Origin: Planctomycetota bacterium
GTDB taxonomy: Bacteria > Planctomycetota > GCA-002687715 > DRQF01
Assembly: GCA_024275615.1 (NCBI GenBank)
Contig: JAJRYU010000083.1
Coordinates: forward strand, 1-29,139
DNA: 29,139 nt
Reading direction: 5' to 3'
The position numbers and the translations under genes were made by a program. The notes below the pieces were generated by a model. It searched no databases, was not told the DNA's origin, and saw only the letters and a program-made list of their open reading frames with translations. Positions 1-8,878 of this stretch are shown in pieces (the stretch's first letter is position 1; each line of letters starts with the position of its first letter).

Positions 1-57
1 AATTTCCCCATCGAGCCGCCTCTGCCGACAAGGAGGCCTTAATGCTCCAAACGGGCT

Positions 58-129
58 ATGTTTGGCCTTTGCTTTGGCCTTTGTTTTCGCTCTGGCTTTC
101 CCTTTGGCCTTCGCTTTCTTGTTCGCTTC
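58..129. repeat. Imperfect hexamer repeat (TTTGGC/CTTTGC type)
   Basis: About eleven consecutive six-base units resembling TTTGGC, CTTTGC, TTTCGC and TTTCCC run through this stretch. In the rsmG frame they code for Phe-Gly-Leu-Cys-like residues; on the opposite strand they would code for an Ala/Lys-rich tract in one frame. The repeat directly precedes the conserved RsmG sequence and looks like slippage expansion. Confidence 0.6.
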
Positions 130-390
130 GACGAACACATCCGACCCAAAAGGCGTGAGTACGACATTGTCTTAGCTCGCGCCGTGGGCCCTCTTCCTCG
201 CCTTCTGGAGTGGACCAAGAACAACTGGTTTGGCCCCCTTATCTTGTGGAAAGGACCGCGATTCGAAGAGGAACTGGATCAAGCCCACAAGCTGCTCAAA
301 CAACGTAAAATGGACGTCGTTCTCGACATTGCCTATTCCCTACCAGGTGATGATGCAGAAAGGCGTATTGTCATGATCGACTGGGCTTAG
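58..390 (+). pseudogene. rsmG: RsmG (GidB) 16S rRNA methyltransferase, C-terminal fragment
   Basis: The last ~80 residues match the C-terminal half of RsmG, the SAM-dependent enzyme that methylates the N7 of G527 in 16S rRNA. Visible family features are the segment YDIVLARAVGPLPRLLEW (residues 35-52), the 'PLILWKG' strand, and the closing 'LPGDDAERRIVMI'. The SAM-binding N-terminal half is missing. Reading upstream in this frame there is a TAA at 40-42, and residues 2-22 are a low-complexity Phe/Gly/Leu run produced by a hexamer repeat. The other two frames upstream show no RsmG similarity that I can see. The gene is either broken by repeat expansion or rearrangement, or the contig edge is misassembled. 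RsmG is commonly encoded next to mnmG; here mnmG lies 18 kb away. The family call is fairly sure, the broken state less so. Confidence 0.6.
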
Positions 391-473
391 ACTGGATTCC
401 CCGTTTGATGACTGGTCATTCTGATCGAGGCAACCAGTCACGATCACGAATTCAAGAGTTACCAGGTAGAGAG

Positions 474-1649
474 TTAGTAAAACCGTGCTCGTTCAACTAG
501 GCGTTCATGGCCGTTCCCATCAAGGAGCGACACAGATGATCCCAAACCAGTACGAGAGAGTTTGCGAAATATTGCGTTCAACTCAACACCGGTCCCTTTG
601 ACCCCGTTGACGGCGGTGATGTGCATATCCTTGCGCCATCCGGCATGAAAGGCCGGGCTTCCCGGTGCTACAAAAAGAACTTTGAGAGTTTTGGCCTCCG
701 GAAGGGCTGCCAGACCAATGATATTGCGAGCGAAGGGTGCGCTCAGTCGTTGTGGAGTTGATTCGAGATACATTTGGTCATGACTGAAATCCAAAATCAC
801 TCGAAACCGGCCAAGAACTTCGTTGCCAATCGTGCCTTCAAAAGGGGATTTCGCCAAGAAGCCCCCATCGTCGGTCGGAGCGGAAACCGGCAGGTCATTA
901 ACCTGGTAATTGCCAATTGAGAAACGACTGATTGAAGCTGTCGTCTCGAAGATCATTCCGCCGATTCCCAAACTTATCCACTTTGAAATGGGGGCGCGGC
1001 CGACAAGGATTGCCTGACGCTCGATGAGAGTTGGGTAGATAGATGTTCCTGCGCTCCCGGTATCAATGAGATACCAAGCCGGGGCACGGCCCTCGATCGC
1101 AGCCGAAACTGCATGCCGACCACTCTTGAGCAACTTCAAATCGAATTTCTTTCCCGCCGCCGGGAAGCTATGTGAGTCGGCTTGCCGAAATGCCAGTCGC
1201 CTGTGAGGATAGTCAATATCAACAACAGACCTCATGAAGACCTCGGCACCCAGAACAACTGTGGGTGCCCGGCCGCTTATCCTGCCAAACTGGGAAAGGT
1301 CGACGACTATAACTCTGGGGAGTTGTAGGGCCATATTGCCAACGGAGATCTCAATATTTTTTGCAACGAACCCTTTGGCCGCTCCTGTCACGCCAATGAT
1401 GCGGGCACCTTTTTCCATGGGCACGCCCATGCGCTTGGCGAATGTCAAGTCGAGCAACGAAGCTTCAGCGCCGGTGTCAACAATCAATCGCGTTGTTTTG
1501 CCGTTCACAGCCCCTGTGACCAAGATATGCTCACTCGCAGTGAGTTCGAAGGAGATCCAATCCTCTCTCCCTAATTCTATGGGTGCAGGTGTTGACGATG
1601 TCGAGCACCCAGAAAGGACGATCAAAAAGAGAACAAAAACAAGTTTCAT
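474..1649 (-). CDS. Lipoprotein with two retropepsin-like aspartyl protease lobes and a PDZ domain
   Basis: A 391-residue predicted lipoprotein. The first 15 residues are a signal peptide ending in the lipobox LSGC (Cys15). Two aspartyl protease active-site motifs are visible, LIVDTG (Asp58) and YLIDTG (Asp196). One chain therefore appears to carry both lobes, unlike single-lobe retroviral-type enzymes that must dimerise. Residues ~300-391 resemble a PDZ domain ('APGSPAFHAGW...ITAVNG'), which usually binds peptide C-termini. The start at 1649 was chosen because it begins the signal peptide and follows an AAGAGAAAG purine tract; a longer reading to 1754 would overlap the malic enzyme gene. It is the last gene of a likely three-gene minus-strand unit. 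Substrate unknown; a periplasmic or outer-membrane peptidase is the natural inference. Confidence 0.8.
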   Translation of the reverse strand: MKLVFVLFLIVLSGCSTSSTPAPIELGREDWISFELTASEHILVTGAVNGKTTRLIVDTGAEASLLDLTFAKRMGVPMEKGARIIGVTGAAKGFVAKNIEISVGNMALQLPRVIVVDLSQFGRISGRAPTVVLGAEVFMRSVVDIDYPHRRLAFRQADSHSFPAAGKKFDLKLLKSGRHAVSAAIEGRAPAWYLIDTGSAGTSIYPTLIERQAILVGRAPISKWISLGIGGMIFETTASISRFSIGNYQVNDLPVSAPTDDGGFLAKSPFEGTIGNEVLGRFRVILDFSHDQMYLESTPQRLSAPFARNIIGLAALPEAKTLKVLFVAPGSPAFHAGWRKDMHITAVNGVKGTGVELNAIFRKLSRTGLGSSVSLLDGNGHERLVERARFY

Positions 1650-1710
1650 GGTATTGACCGACTTTCTCTTGGGCCGTTCTTCCCGGTGCTCGCTACCAGG
1701 CATCGCAACG

Positions 1711-2892
1711 CTAGTGGCAAACACCATCAGCACGAGCCGCAGCCGCGACTGCATTCGCCACGCGGACCGCGACCGAACGGTCGAACGGTGACGGCAAGAT
1801 CAAACCCGCAGTGGGTTCCGCCACGCAAGAAGTTATGGCCTGAATAGCCGCGAACTTCATTCCAGAAGTGAAAGATGTGGCTCTTGATTCAAGGGCCCCA
1901 CGAAAGAGACCAGGAAAGGCCAAGACATTGTTAACTTGATTGGGGAAGTCACTGCGCCCAGTACCGACCACGGCCGCGCCGCCCTTGAGCGCGTCTTCTG
2001 GCATGATCTCCGGGATAGGATTGGCCATGGCAAAGACAATGGGATGGTGCCCCATGCTTTCGACATCTTCAATTCCAAGGAGTCCACCCTTGGACACGCC
2101 AATGAACACGTGCGCACCGTTTAGCACATCCCGCAGTGTCCCCTTCTCGCCCTCCGGATTGGTTATCTGTGCGATTTCTTCTTTGATTGGTGAATTGTGC
2201 TCTCGTCCAGGGTAAATGACGCCTTTTGAGTCACAAATCCGCAACTTACCGACGGGAACACAATGAGGATCCTGACCTGTGCATGTCAACATTCGACAAA
2301 TGGCGCGCCCGGCGGCGCCAGCACCATTAATGACGACAGAAAGTTGTCCCAAAGTCCGGTTCGTCACTCTGGCGGCATTCATGACTGCTGCGAGGAGAAC
2401 AATGGCGGTGCCATGTTGATCGTCGTGAAGTACGGGAATACCGATGTCCTGAAGTGCATCTTCGATTTCAAAGCAGCGCGGCCCGGCGATATCTTCGAGG
2501 TTGATGCCACCGAAGGTGGGGGCAATCGCCTTGACAATGTCAATGATCTTCTGAGGGTCTCTCTCGTCAAGAACCACCGGAACAGCGTCAATTCCAGCGA
2601 ATTCACGAAATAGAGCGGCTTTCCCCTCCATCACGGGCAAGGAGGCCATGGGGCCAATATCGCCCAAACCCAGAACAGCGGAGCCGTCGGAAACCACAGC
2701 CACAGTCCGCCCTTTCCATGTCAAGTCCCAAGCCGCTGCCGGGTTTTCGGAAATAGCCTCACAAGGTCGAGCAACGCCTGGGGTGTAGGCCAAACTGAGG
2801 TCATCTTGAGATTCCAAGCGCATGCGCGATCGGATTTCTATCTTGCCACGGGTTTCACGATGCCGGGCCAAGGAGCGTTCATATATGTCCAT
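1711..2892 (-). CDS. Malic enzyme, short form (malate to pyruvate + CO2)
   Basis: A 393-residue NAD(P)-dependent malic enzyme, which decarboxylates malate to pyruvate in the cytoplasm and supplies NAD(P)H. Family landmarks appear in order: 'YTPGVARPCEAI' (~residue 36), 'SDGSAVLGLGDIGP', 'VMEGKAALFREFAGIDAVPV' with the catalytic Lys, 'LEDIAGPRCFEIE', 'HDDQHGTAIV', the dinucleotide-binding 'INGAGAAGRAI', and 'NVLAFPGLFRGAL' near the end. The phosphotransacetylase-like domain of long MaeB enzymes is absent. The start at 2892 is fixed by a perfect AGGAGG (2899-2904 on the complement) six bases upstream. The gene lies 30 bp behind the M1 peptidase gene and 61 bp before the protease lipoprotein, so the three are probably co-transcribed. 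Cofactor preference cannot be read from the sequence. Confidence 0.93.
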   Translation of the reverse strand: MDIYERSLARHRETRGKIEIRSRMRLESQDDLSLAYTPGVARPCEAISENPAAAWDLTWKGRTVAVVSDGSAVLGLGDIGPMASLPVMEGKAALFREFAGIDAVPVVLDERDPQKIIDIVKAIAPTFGGINLEDIAGPRCFEIEDALQDIGIPVLHDDQHGTAIVLLAAVMNAARVTNRTLGQLSVVINGAGAAGRAICRMLTCTGQDPHCVPVGKLRICDSKGVIYPGREHNSPIKEEIAQITNPEGEKGTLRDVLNGAHVFIGVSKGGLLGIEDVESMGHHPIVFAMANPIPEIMPEDALKGGAAVVGTGRSDFPNQVNNVLAFPGLFRGALESRATSFTSGMKFAAIQAITSCVAEPTAGLILPSPFDRSVAVRVANAVAAAARADGVCH

Positions 2893-2922
2893 TTGGGTCC
2901 TCCTGTCCCATGCTATCACATT

Positions 2923-4824
2923 TCACCTTCCAAGGATTTCGTCAATCGTCGCCGTCGAAATCGCATGGTAGAGCGGTCGGGCCGTCTTGTAGATTTCCTT
3001 TGCCATGGCTCGCAATGAGACGTCCTTGTTCATTTCCGAGTAGAGAGGTTTGAGGAATTTGCGACGACCTTGACTGGTAAGAAACTCTCTTAACCGCGGC
3101 CAAGCCGGGGTGTAATTGGCTTCAGTTGCCAAGAGCAACCAGGCACAGGCAATTTCCGAGTTTTGTTTGGCAGTGAGATGAAACGCTTCATCAAGAGCAA
3201 TCATGGAAGCTTTCGAGACTGCCTCTTTTTGCCGTCCCAAGAAATGAAGCCACTCTTGAGTCGTCCATGACTCTGTGGGCATAGCATCTAGTTTCATTTC
3301 CCCAGCCCACCATGCGGCGACCGAGGTATCAATACGTGAAAATGCTTCGCTTTTTGGTCTAGGAGCGTCAGATGGCAAGCCAGGACCTTCAATCCATGAC
3401 TCCAGATCGATCGAGTTTTCAACATCACTCAACGCAGTTTCCAAAGCCGAGCGAAAATCAGCCGTGGTACGACTTTGAAATGCGTGACTGTCGAACCAGT
3501 GACGAACAAAGAGATCAATGTTCTTCCGACCCATGGTGTTTTCGATCAGACGCAGAAAGGCGGCACCTTTGTCATAAGGAACGCCGGTAAACCCCTCATC
3601 AGGGTCCCGTCCTTTGAGATCAACGTGCAAGATCTGGTCCTCGGGAGCCATACCAGCCATTTCTTCGTCAAGATCATCCATGGCGAGCATGATCTCCATA
3701 TCCGCCCGCTCCTTGCCATAGAGTTCCTCTACCACCCTCTGCTCGACATAAACGGTAAACCCCTCGTTGAGCCAAAAGTCTCTCCATGTGGCGTTGGTTA
3801 CCAAGTTGCCCGACCAAGAATGGGCCAATTCATGGGCGATCAAGGACGTCAGGGATCTGTCTTTCGCTAGAACGGTTGGGGTCGCAAAAGTCAGGAGAGG
3901 ATTTTCCATACCACCAAATGGAAAACTCGGGGGCAAGACCAAGATGTCATAGCGTCCCCACCGATACGGCCCGTAGAGACCTTCAATCACATCAATCATT
4001 TGCTCAGTGTCAGCGAATTCCCATGCCGCAGCTTCGACAACCGCGGGTTCAGCCCAGACGCCCGTCCTTGGTCCCATCGAACGAAATTCGAGTTCCCCTG
4101 CGGCAAGGGCGATCAAGTAACTTGGTATCGGATGCCTCATCTGGAAACGAAAAACACCGTCTTTAGCTTCTTGTCTCTCAGCGCTCATGACCACGTCTAG
4201 ATCCGGTCGACAGCGAACCCGGGCTGAATAGGTCAATCTGATTCCAGGGCTGTCTTGGCAGGGTATCCACGTACGTGCGTGAATAGCCTGAGACTGTGAA
4301 AAAAGGAAGGGAGCTTTCTTGCTGCTGGTCTGTTCCTTGTTCAACCACTGTAGACCACTCCCAGCGCCCGTCGTTTGATAGGAGATCTCGACGGTATCGA
4401 TGCCCGGGGCTAGTTCAATCCTGAGTGCATCGCCAAGGACGTCGTCGCCCTTTTCAATCTGCCATATGAGGTCTTGATCAACGGTCCCAGCGCCACCCCG
4501 AACACCGTGGATCTTCAGTGCCTTTACGTCGACGATAAGAGGGGCTTGCGGGAAATTTGGCTGGCGAACGAGGGTATGCGTTGCCGTACCCGACAAAATT
4601 GACGACTCAAAATCGATGTTCCAGTCCAAGTGGATGTGTCGACTTCTTACTTGGTTTGGTCGCGCGTGACTATGTTCATCGCGTTCATAGGAAGAGTCGG
4701 TTTGTGACTCTACTGGATCGTGTGTTGCCATATTGTCGTACTCAACTTCAATGAGACAGCCATTCAAAGCTGGCAAAAACAGCACAGCCGCAGCCAAACT
4801 CATAATTTTCTTCTTATCGAACAT
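2923..4824 (-). CDS. M1 family zinc aminopeptidase, leukotriene A4 hydrolase-like lipoprotein
   Basis: A 633-residue zinc metallopeptidase. The substrate-recognition motif 'FGGMENP' precedes the zinc site HELAH (His331-His335), with the third ligand in 'NEGFTVY'. Sequence around the site follows the leukotriene A4 hydrolase/aminopeptidase B subgroup ('GNLVTNATWRDFWLNEGFTVYVE'), and the C-terminal ~150 residues fit the helical LTA4H-type domain. The start at 4824 gives a signal peptide ending LNGC, so the protein is a predicted lipoprotein. A GGAGG lies seven bases upstream. It would remove N-terminal amino acids from peptides at the cell envelope. It is the first gene of the minus-strand unit, divergent from dinB with 74 bp between starts. 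The next 24 bases upstream are also open (start at 4848) but would spoil the signal peptide. Confidence 0.93.
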   Translation of the reverse strand: MFDKKKIMSLAAAVLFLPALNGCLIEVEYDNMATHDPVESQTDSSYERDEHSHARPNQVRSRHIHLDWNIDFESSILSGTATHTLVRQPNFPQAPLIVDVKALKIHGVRGGAGTVDQDLIWQIEKGDDVLGDALRIELAPGIDTVEISYQTTGAGSGLQWLNKEQTSSKKAPFLFSQSQAIHARTWIPCQDSPGIRLTYSARVRCRPDLDVVMSAERQEAKDGVFRFQMRHPIPSYLIALAAGELEFRSMGPRTGVWAEPAVVEAAAWEFADTEQMIDVIEGLYGPYRWGRYDILVLPPSFPFGGMENPLLTFATPTVLAKDRSLTSLIAHELAHSWSGNLVTNATWRDFWLNEGFTVYVEQRVVEELYGKERADMEIMLAMDDLDEEMAGMAPEDQILHVDLKGRDPDEGFTGVPYDKGAAFLRLIENTMGRKNIDLFVRHWFDSHAFQSRTTADFRSALETALSDVENSIDLESWIEGPGLPSDAPRPKSEAFSRIDTSVAAWWAGEMKLDAMPTESWTTQEWLHFLGRQKEAVSKASMIALDEAFHLTAKQNSEIACAWLLLATEANYTPAWPRLREFLTSQGRRKFLKPLYSEMNKDVSLRAMAKEIYKTARPLYHAISTATIDEILGR

Positions 4825-4898
4825 GCAGAACCTCCGGCGCGCATTCAAACGCCCAAGAACAAAGCGGTCAAGAGCAACCGTGGCCCCCTGGTATTATC

Positions 4899-6107
4899 AT
4901 GGTCACTATGTCTCCCCAGCGCACCATCTTGCACGCGGATCTTGACGCTTTCTACGCCTCCGTAGAACAGCGTGACAACCCTGCATATCGGGGCCTCCCT
5001 ATCATTATCGGCGGCTACGGCAAAAGAGATGTCGTCTCCACGGCTTCTTATGAAGCTCGCGAATTCGGCGTTCATTCGGCTCAACCGGGAATCATTGCCA
5101 AGCGCCTCTGCCCCCAGGGTATTTTTGTGCGCCCACGTATGAAGGCATACATAGCAGCATCGAAAAAGGTCTTTGAAATCTTTCAGAGCTTCACGCCCAT
5201 GGTCGAAGGTCTCTCTCTCGACGAAGCCTTCTTGGATATCACCAAGAGCCTACGGCTTTTCGGTTCAGCAAGAAACATCGCTGACCAACTCCGGGAAAGG
5301 GTCTTGGAGGACGTGGGCTTGACGATTTCCGTTGGCATCGCATCGAGTAAATATGTAGCCAAAGTCGCCTCCGATCTGGAGAAACCGGACGGTTTGGTCG
5401 CCGTCCGTCCCGGCCGCGAACGACAGTTCTTGGCGCCTCTTCCTCTCAAGTGTATGTGGGGAGCTGGCCCCAAGACCCGAGAGAAACTTGAGTCCCTGGG
5501 CCTTGTCACCATCGGCGATCTACATCGTTTGCAGGAGGCAGACCTCATCAAGATCCTAGGCAAGAAATCCGGTTCGCATTTCTATCACTTATCAAGAGGT
5601 ATCGATGCCAGATCAATCGTGACCCAAAGAGATGCCAAGAGCATCAGTCGTGAGAGGACTTTTGCCGAGGACATCGCCGACGATGAAGTCTTGCGTCATG
5701 TCCTTCTCAAGCTTTGTGAAGATGTGGGGCGGCGTTTGAGACTAAGCGGCGTCATGGGAAGCGTGGTACGCCTCAAACTGAGAAAGCCAGATTTCACTAC
5801 CAAGGTGAGGCAAACCCAATTGCCTCGTCCTTCAGCATCCGATATGGAAATCTACCGTGAAGCCTCTCAGCTCCTCAACGACCTAAAAGATGAAAACGAC
5901 CCTATTCGCCTCATTGGCGTTGGTGTGAGTTCCTTGGGTGAAACCGAAAGAGAAACACAGCTCTCACTTTTCGGTTTAGCGCACGACAAGAGAGACATGT
6001 CCATTCTTGAAACCATGGACCGCATCCGCGAGAAATTCGGCGCCCGCTCCATTGGTCATGGTGCCTCCCAAGAATCGGGAGACGAACAGCGTGAGATAGA
6101 CGCTTGA
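4899..6107 (+). CDS. dinB: DNA polymerase IV (Y-family translesion polymerase)
   Basis: A 402-residue error-prone DNA polymerase that extends past lesions and mispaired ends. The palm carries the catalytic carboxylates in 'HADLDAFYASVEQ' (residues ~12-24) and 'SLDEAFLD' (~105-112), followed by the thumb helix-hairpin-helix region ('WGAGPKTREKLESLGLVTIGDL') and the little finger domain. The motif QLSLF at residues 354-358 matches the consensus for binding the beta sliding clamp. ATGs at 4899 and 4908 are both possible; neither has a good Shine-Dalgarno sequence. I found no LexA-like operator in the 74-bp divergent region, so SOS control is not supported by sequence here. The gene converges on the sulfotransferase-glycosyltransferase gene with only 9 bp between stops. 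Confidence 0.96.
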   Translation: MVTMSPQRTILHADLDAFYASVEQRDNPAYRGLPIIIGGYGKRDVVSTASYEAREFGVHSAQPGIIAKRLCPQGIFVRPRMKAYIAASKKVFEIFQSFTPMVEGLSLDEAFLDITKSLRLFGSARNIADQLRERVLEDVGLTISVGIASSKYVAKVASDLEKPDGLVAVRPGRERQFLAPLPLKCMWGAGPKTREKLESLGLVTIGDLHRLQEADLIKILGKKSGSHFYHLSRGIDARSIVTQRDAKSISRERTFAEDIADDEVLRHVLLKLCEDVGRRLRLSGVMGSVVRLKLRKPDFTTKVRQTQLPRPSASDMEIYREASQLLNDLKDENDPIRLIGVGVSSLGETERETQLSLFGLAHDKRDMSILETMDRIREKFGARSIGHGASQESGDEQREIDA

Positions 6108-6116
6108 AACAAGATG

Positions 6117-8612
6117 CTACTGCCAAGGCCGATCGTAGCGCGGATTGGAAGCCAAAGCTCCGATGTCCCCTGACAGAGCCAGATTGGCGTTAAAGGCTGG
6201 ATCAATGGGCAGGACCCCTTGCCACTTGCGCCATAACCAGGTTGACTCCCGTTCGTAACGAGTCTGCGCTTCTTCTGTGCGGGCAGCGTAGCTGACGTTT
6301 TCGTCATGAAACAACTCGACGTGAGGAGTCCACACGTTGCGATAGCCGAGTTTCTTGATTTTCAGGCAAAGATCGACGTCATTGAAACAGACAGACAGCT
6401 CTTCTGGGAAACCGCCGACTTCAAGAAATAGGCTCCGCCTCAACATGAGACAGGCCCCCGTCACCACAGAATAGTTTTGCACATGGTGGAGCCTGGGATT
6501 GCCCGATTTCCCACTGAGCTTCTCGCCCCTGAATGGGTGACCAGCTAGACGAGCTCCTCCCGAGCCGGTAACGACTCCAGCGTGTTGAATGGACCTGTCG
6601 GCGTAGAATAGCATGGCGCCCACCGCACCGACCTGTGGCCGAGACGCCAAGCGCGCCAAATCCGTCAACCAATGTTCGGAAATGATCCGGGTGTCATCAT
6701 TGAGAAAGCACAAGATCTCGCCATCGCTTGAAGTGACGGCGCGATTATTGATTTCTGAAAAATTGAAAGGACACGGGTCGCGAAGCACTTTGACCTGCTC
6801 AAGTTTCGCAACTTCATCTAGGTAGGCAAGAGTTTTGGGAGCAACCGAACCGTTGTCGACTACCAGAATCTCAAAATTGGGATAGGCCGTCTTCTCGATT
6901 AAGGTGGAAAGGCAAGATCTCAACTCACTCAGACGATCTCTGGTTGGAATGATGATGGAAATCCGCGGCGGGTCATTTGGCAGAGGATAGGTGAGGTGAT
7001 AACCGCCGGTTTCCATTTCCTCGACATCGACCGTCGAACCTTCCCAAGATGCGACGAGAGACTTGATGTTCCGTACCTGTGCCTGGCGATCTTCGCTCTT
7101 TGAGCCTTCGGGAACTTGGACCAAGACCAAGGGCACATGTTCCACACCACCATCGACGCAGGATTCGACAATCCGCGCGACAAGATCTGTGGCGGAAGAA
7201 TAACCGGTGTCAGCCAAGGAATCGCGCACGGCCGCCACGGAACAAATACAAGCGGAGCTGATGTAGTCCATTTCCAGATAGAAGTCAGGGCACCAATCCG
7301 GTTTAAAAAATGGCGCCACGCGTTCTCCGGTTGCCAAAAGTTTGTCTTCGTCGGCGTAGATGATCTTCGCCTCTGCCTTGCCGAGTGCAGCCTGGGCGAA
7401 ACTCTGCAGGGCATAAGGGATCAAGATTTGATCCTGGTCAAGAGGCACAATCCAATCGTTACTGGCCAGCTTGTTGTCGCGAAGGAGCTCGTTGGGATCG
7501 TCCGTGACCAGTTTCCAGTGTGGCCACGTTTGAGCTTCTAGGGCTTCCTTCAACCGTTCAAACCCCGGGCCCTGCGTCTGTTTCGGGACGATCCAGAACA
7601 TCGGGCCATGGTCAGTGAGAGTGGCCCGCCTGACCAAACGTTCAAGATCCGCCGCATCGGGACGATCAAATGCTTCCAACCATTGTTGGTAATCGCCGGC
7701 AAAAGCACGTGCTCTCTGAGATCGGGCTGCGTGCCTACCATCCGCGGTAAACCACCGACGAAATTTCCGCACCATCGCTCCGCCGATTCGCCTCATGCCC
7801 ATTGCTGGAGATTCGGCATCCGCCGCGGAAGCACCGGTGGAAAGAGCCTCCAGTCGTTTGACCAAGGCTTGTGCTTCAATATCCCTTTGACAAGCTCTGA
7901 CGATATGAGGCGGCGCTTCGGCGCCGAGAAGTTTCCGCTCGAAGACCGATTGCATGTCCACTTCAGCAAGTTTGAGTCCCCAATCGCGACTCATGCATTC
8001 GAGCGCCATTGGAAACTCAGTGGCCAAGTTCTCCAAGGCAAGAACTTGGCATTTCTCTGGGTGCCTTTCGGCGTACTCGACAATGTGGCGGTTGTAGTAC
8101 TTCCACATATTCAGAGCGAGCTTCGGAGAAAAACGATCGAAACCGAATCGTTCCAAGAGTTTCACGCCGCGAAATTGATGCATCAAGGGACCGTCGGCAC
8201 GCCGCCGCAAAGAATCAACGACGAGAGCTGGGTCTCGGTAGATAAAAACGAATTTGGCTTCGGGAAGTAGGCGTGACCAAAAATCGGGAATCAAACTACT
8301 ACGTGGATCTTTCCATCCCCAAAGATCTCGATCGTTGCGATTTGCAACCAACTCCTGCGCTCTTTTCTCAAACGCCTCACTAATCTTGACGTCTTTTTCT
8401 TCGCCTATGCCGTAAACAAGGTAGCGACCATTGTCGTGCAAAATGTCGACATGAAGATCGTAGAAGTCCATATCCTCGAAGTAGCCTTTGGGATTGAACT
8501 CCGTGGGTGCCATCAAACGATCACCAATGTCAACCCCGGCCGCTTGGAGCAGATTCGCCAGGAGCGAAGTTCCAGAACGATGCATACCCGTGATAATGAT
8601 GGGAGTTCCCAC
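6117..8612 (-). CDS. Sulfotransferase fused to two glycosyltransferase family 2 domains
   Basis: An 831-residue three-part protein. Residues ~1-240 are a PAPS-dependent sulfotransferase domain with the 5'-phosphosulfate loop 'GMHRSGTSLLANLL' (9-22) and the 3'-phosphate motif 'FVFIYRDP' (~121-128). Residues ~300-500 resemble a degraded GT-A domain ('DWIVPLDQDQIL', 'IIYADEDK', 'PFFKPDWCPDFYLE'), a module often placed before a second GT2. Residues ~550-800 are a canonical GT2 domain ('SIIIPTRDRLSELRSCL', DxD region 'FLNDDTR', 'GACLMLRR', 'CFNDVDLCLKIKKLGYRNVWTP'). It probably builds and sulfates a surface glycan; acceptor and sugar are unknown. The start is GTG at 8612 with GAGGGGG about ten bases upstream; the sulfate-binding loop begins only eight residues later, supporting it. 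No other polysaccharide genes adjoin it. Confidence 0.88.
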   Translation of the reverse strand: MGTPIIITGMHRSGTSLLANLLQAAGVDIGDRLMAPTEFNPKGYFEDMDFYDLHVDILHDNGRYLVYGIGEEKDVKISEAFEKRAQELVANRNDRDLWGWKDPRSSLIPDFWSRLLPEAKFVFIYRDPALVVDSLRRRADGPLMHQFRGVKLLERFGFDRFSPKLALNMWKYYNRHIVEYAERHPEKCQVLALENLATEFPMALECMSRDWGLKLAEVDMQSVFERKLLGAEAPPHIVRACQRDIEAQALVKRLEALSTGASAADAESPAMGMRRIGGAMVRKFRRWFTADGRHAARSQRARAFAGDYQQWLEAFDRPDAADLERLVRRATLTDHGPMFWIVPKQTQGPGFERLKEALEAQTWPHWKLVTDDPNELLRDNKLASNDWIVPLDQDQILIPYALQSFAQAALGKAEAKIIYADEDKLLATGERVAPFFKPDWCPDFYLEMDYISSACICSVAAVRDSLADTGYSSATDLVARIVESCVDGGVEHVPLVLVQVPEGSKSEDRQAQVRNIKSLVASWEGSTVDVEEMETGGYHLTYPLPNDPPRISIIIPTRDRLSELRSCLSTLIEKTAYPNFEILVVDNGSVAPKTLAYLDEVAKLEQVKVLRDPCPFNFSEINNRAVTSSDGEILCFLNDDTRIISEHWLTDLARLASRPQVGAVGAMLFYADRSIQHAGVVTGSGGARLAGHPFRGEKLSGKSGNPRLHHVQNYSVVTGACLMLRRSLFLEVGGFPEELSVCFNDVDLCLKIKKLGYRNVWTPHVELFHDENVSYAARTEEAQTRYERESTWLWRKWQGVLPIDPAFNANLALSGDIGALASNPRYDRPWQ

Positions 8613-8787
8613 GAGCTAGCGCCCCCTCTTTCGCGTGTCCTTCCGGAAGATGGATTGTTGGTCAAACGAATCCATCATGTTGTTGGCGTCTTTGGTCATT
8701 TTCGCTTTGGTTTTAGATCAATGTGACGGCTCTCGGCAGCAGAATCTACCCCCATGCCCCCGTAGAATCAATCTTCGCCCGATATGC

Positions 8788-8803
8788 GAATCGAGGTCGA
8801 TTC
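8788..8803. promoter_or_regulatory. Perfect 7-2-7 inverted repeat upstream of the sulfotransferase-GT gene
   Basis: GAATCGA-GG-TCGATTC is a perfect palindrome lying 175 bp upstream of the GTG at 8612. It sits in the 220-bp stretch between that gene and the tRNA-Pro terminator, where I see no coding sequence. It has no adjacent T-run and so is not an obvious terminator. It could be an operator, but no regulator is implicated. Confidence 0.3.
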
Positions 8804-8835
8804 TGGATTTTCATGCTGGAAACTGTCGGGGAATG

Positions 8836-8870
8836 AAAAAGAGGAGCCAACAGCATTGCTGAGGCTCCTC
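8836..8870 (-). terminator. Rho-independent terminator of tRNA-Pro
   Basis: On the minus strand GAGGAGCC and GGCTCCTC pair in an 8-bp stem. A further 4-bp stem (CAGC/GCTG) stacks inside it, and TTTTTC follows. It begins nine bases after the tRNA 3' end. Confidence 0.88.
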
Positions 8871-8878
8871 TGAGTGAG

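Noticed and set aside
409..440. 8-bp inverted repeat TGACTGGT/ACCAGTCA between rsmG and the protease lipoprotein
   Set aside because: There is a 16-base loop and no T-run on either strand, so I do not call it a terminator.
4825..4898. LexA-type operator in front of dinB
   Set aside because: No CTGT-N8-ACAG-like or similar dyad is present in the divergent region.
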